Of a stretch of DNA of 64,000 nucleotides, positions 62,601 through 64,000 are shown one piece after another (the stretch's first letter is position 1; each line of letters starts with the position of its first letter). Where the stretch lies: NCBI GenBank assembly GCA_037833965.1, contig AP031355.1, positions 29,041,501 to 29,105,500 of the forward strand, read 5' to 3'. Both the position numbers and the translations under genes were made by a program. Origin of the DNA: Marchantia polymorpha subsp. ruderalis. Taxonomy: Eukaryota > Streptophyta > Marchantiopsida > Marchantiales > Marchantiaceae. The notes under the pieces are model-generated. The model saw only the letters and a program-made list of their open reading frames with translations, was not told the origin of the DNA and did not search any database.

Positions 62601-63130
62601 AAAAAGTATATAAAAAAATCATATCTATTTATAAAATAAAATTTTTTACGTTATCATTTCAAACTTTAATTCTATCTAAAATAAAAAAAACAAAATTTTT
62701 AAATTTTTAATCATAGTTCGAAATTAAAAAATTTATTGAGTATAAAATTAAAACCCACAGAAAAATTTGTGAGATAAAGTTTTCATTATATATTCAAAAA
62801 ATAAAATTATATATAATATTTTCTATGTACTATTTAAACGATAATTACATAAAAACTTGAATTTTCCTTTCAATATAACAGATTCAAGTTTAACATAAAA
62901 CAGATAACATCAAATTTTGTGGAAAAAACAGAAATTTTTTTAAAAATCATTTCTAAACATAGTTGTGAAAAAACTAAATTCTTTCGAACCAGATTAAAAT
63001 CATGTTCTTATGTGTCAATTGAGTTATAAAATAAAAGATTTATAAATAAATTCAATCATCACTATAATAAGTTTAATTTCAAGAATTTCGAATTAGTCTA
63101 ATATTTAAATCAGTCCATCAATAAAAAAAC
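59641..63130. other. very AT-rich block III, no genes
   Basis: This is the longest AT-rich block, with A/T homopolymers and (TA)n runs at about 61362-61400. No frame is convincing. It is interrupted only by the GC-rich island at 60105-60225. The right edge at about 63130 is abrupt. Confidence 0.6.
60105..60225 (-). other. GC-rich island with a short protein-like frame inside AT-rich DNA
   Basis: About 120 bases of ordinary-to-GC-rich sequence stand alone in the AT block. On the minus strand they read in one frame FLRVAETASEGPGGEGHP followed by GSIYRSAVDFI, which looks like real coding sequence but was not recognised. It may be a surviving exon fragment. Confidence 0.4.
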
Positions 63131-64000
63131 GAAGCACTACCACAGTAAATGGCTAACTTGGAAAGGCGTTCGACATCAGCCGGCTCGGAGATCGATTATG
63201 GCTCGTCCCGCAGTACCATGCACTGCGTCCAATCAAGCATGTCCGAAAACAAAGAGTGTCAGCGAGGTCAGTATCGAATCCTCAGGAGTGTGCTGTTCTC
63301 GGCCTTCGCAAGAAAGTATGAAAATTGTAAATGTGCCGAAATAGTGCAGCCACTCTGTTCCTGTATCCTCGTTGACTAAATGTTTCGAGAATACAGCGAT
63401 ATGCTCGACTGTATCCACTGTACCGATTGGTACAGTGGATACAAAGAGTGTCAGCGGTGTCGAATTTTAGAGCCTTCATTTCGAGAAGTGTTGGTGTTCA
63501 GAAACCCGAAGAGATTCGAATCACTCTTAAAGGTGTCAACTCGGAACATCCACTACTTCGATCTAGGCTTTGCGTCTAGACATTGTCATATGTGTATAAC
63601 GTCAACAGCATGATAAAGCGATTCACTGCTTAGATTTCACAGCACATGGCCCGAATTACATCGATGAAAAGCCCGTCCCAACAATTGACTCGCTCGAGGC
63701 ACAGAATCCAAGTTTCTCCATTAATCCGAACACCGATCGAACGTGTGTTCTTTACCAACTTCTATGGCTTTTTCATGCTTTCGTTTCGTCCCGTGCATCA
63801 AATGCTTATTGAGAGTACAGGCCGCGAACTATTAAACAGTGGAGGATTTTCTGATTCCGCTGAGCTCTCTTCGACCTCACTCCATTAGAGGTTCCTCAGT
63901 TTGTGATCTCCATAGGCTCGAGTTGTTCCATAACATTCGAGCTGGACCGGATGAGCCTCTGTTCGTCCTATTGTGTGAGGTCCTAATCATCTACATGCCT
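63131..64000. other. unassigned right flank
   Basis: Composition returns abruptly to ordinary values. Several overlapping short frames exist on both strands without recognisable domains. The duplicated acaaagagtgtcagcg segment and the palindrome are the only structures seen. Confidence 0.35.
63410..63443. repeat. perfect palindrome, 15-bp arms, 4-base loop
   Basis: The arm tgtatccactgtacc (63410-63424) and its exact reverse complement (63429-63443) flank gatt. The right arm runs into acaaagagtgtcagcg, which also occurs at about 63249-63264 in the same orientation. Confidence 0.85.

Overview
The window looks like nuclear DNA of a land plant, most probably a bryophyte (moss or liverwort). The evidence is one organelle-type DNA gyrase A gene of plant layout cut by 27 small introns, a plant LEA_2/NDR1-like membrane protein, a plant cytochrome P450 with two introns, and long gene-poor stretches full of decayed repeats. 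The species cannot be named from the sequence. Only three intact protein genes were found in 64 kb.

Layout. 0.3-1.2 kb holds degenerate repeats. 4.3-6.3 kb is AT-rich spacer. 6.36-7.75 kb is a foldback-type element with about 300-bp inverted arms. 9.08-9.74 kb is the intronless LEA_2/NDR1-like gene (plus strand). 13.9-24.9 kb is GYRA (minus strand, 28 coding exons, 990 codons, traced exon by exon with consistent phases). 25.5-29.2 kb is a very AT-rich block without genes. 29.24-31.19 kb is a broken array of six HMG-box units. 31.2-43.7 kb is mostly unassigned and includes a possible dirigent-like fragment at 33.5-34.0 kb. 43.7-45.2 kb is a repeat block flanked by direct repeats. 47.0-49.1 kb is a complete P450 gene (minus strand) whose sequence and intron phases resemble the CYP73 (cinnamate 4-hydroxylase) lineage. 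50.4-52.5 kb is AT-rich. 54.3-54.9 kb is a GC-rich island. 56.9-57.9 kb is a second copy of the 44-kb repeat. 58.1-59.4 kb holds tandem repeats. 59.6-63.1 kb is another very AT-rich block with one small GC-rich island. 63.1-64 kb returns to ordinary composition.

The three genes do not form a functional unit. GYRA would maintain supercoiling of plastid and mitochondrial DNA, the P450 would act in ER-bound oxidative (perhaps phenylpropanoid-like) metabolism, and the LEA_2 protein would sit in a membrane. The most unusual items are the intronless six-unit HMG-box array inside an AT-rich block, and several near-perfect snap-back palindromes. For one palindrome, at 57.5 kb, other copies of the same repeat show which arm is original and which was newly copied.
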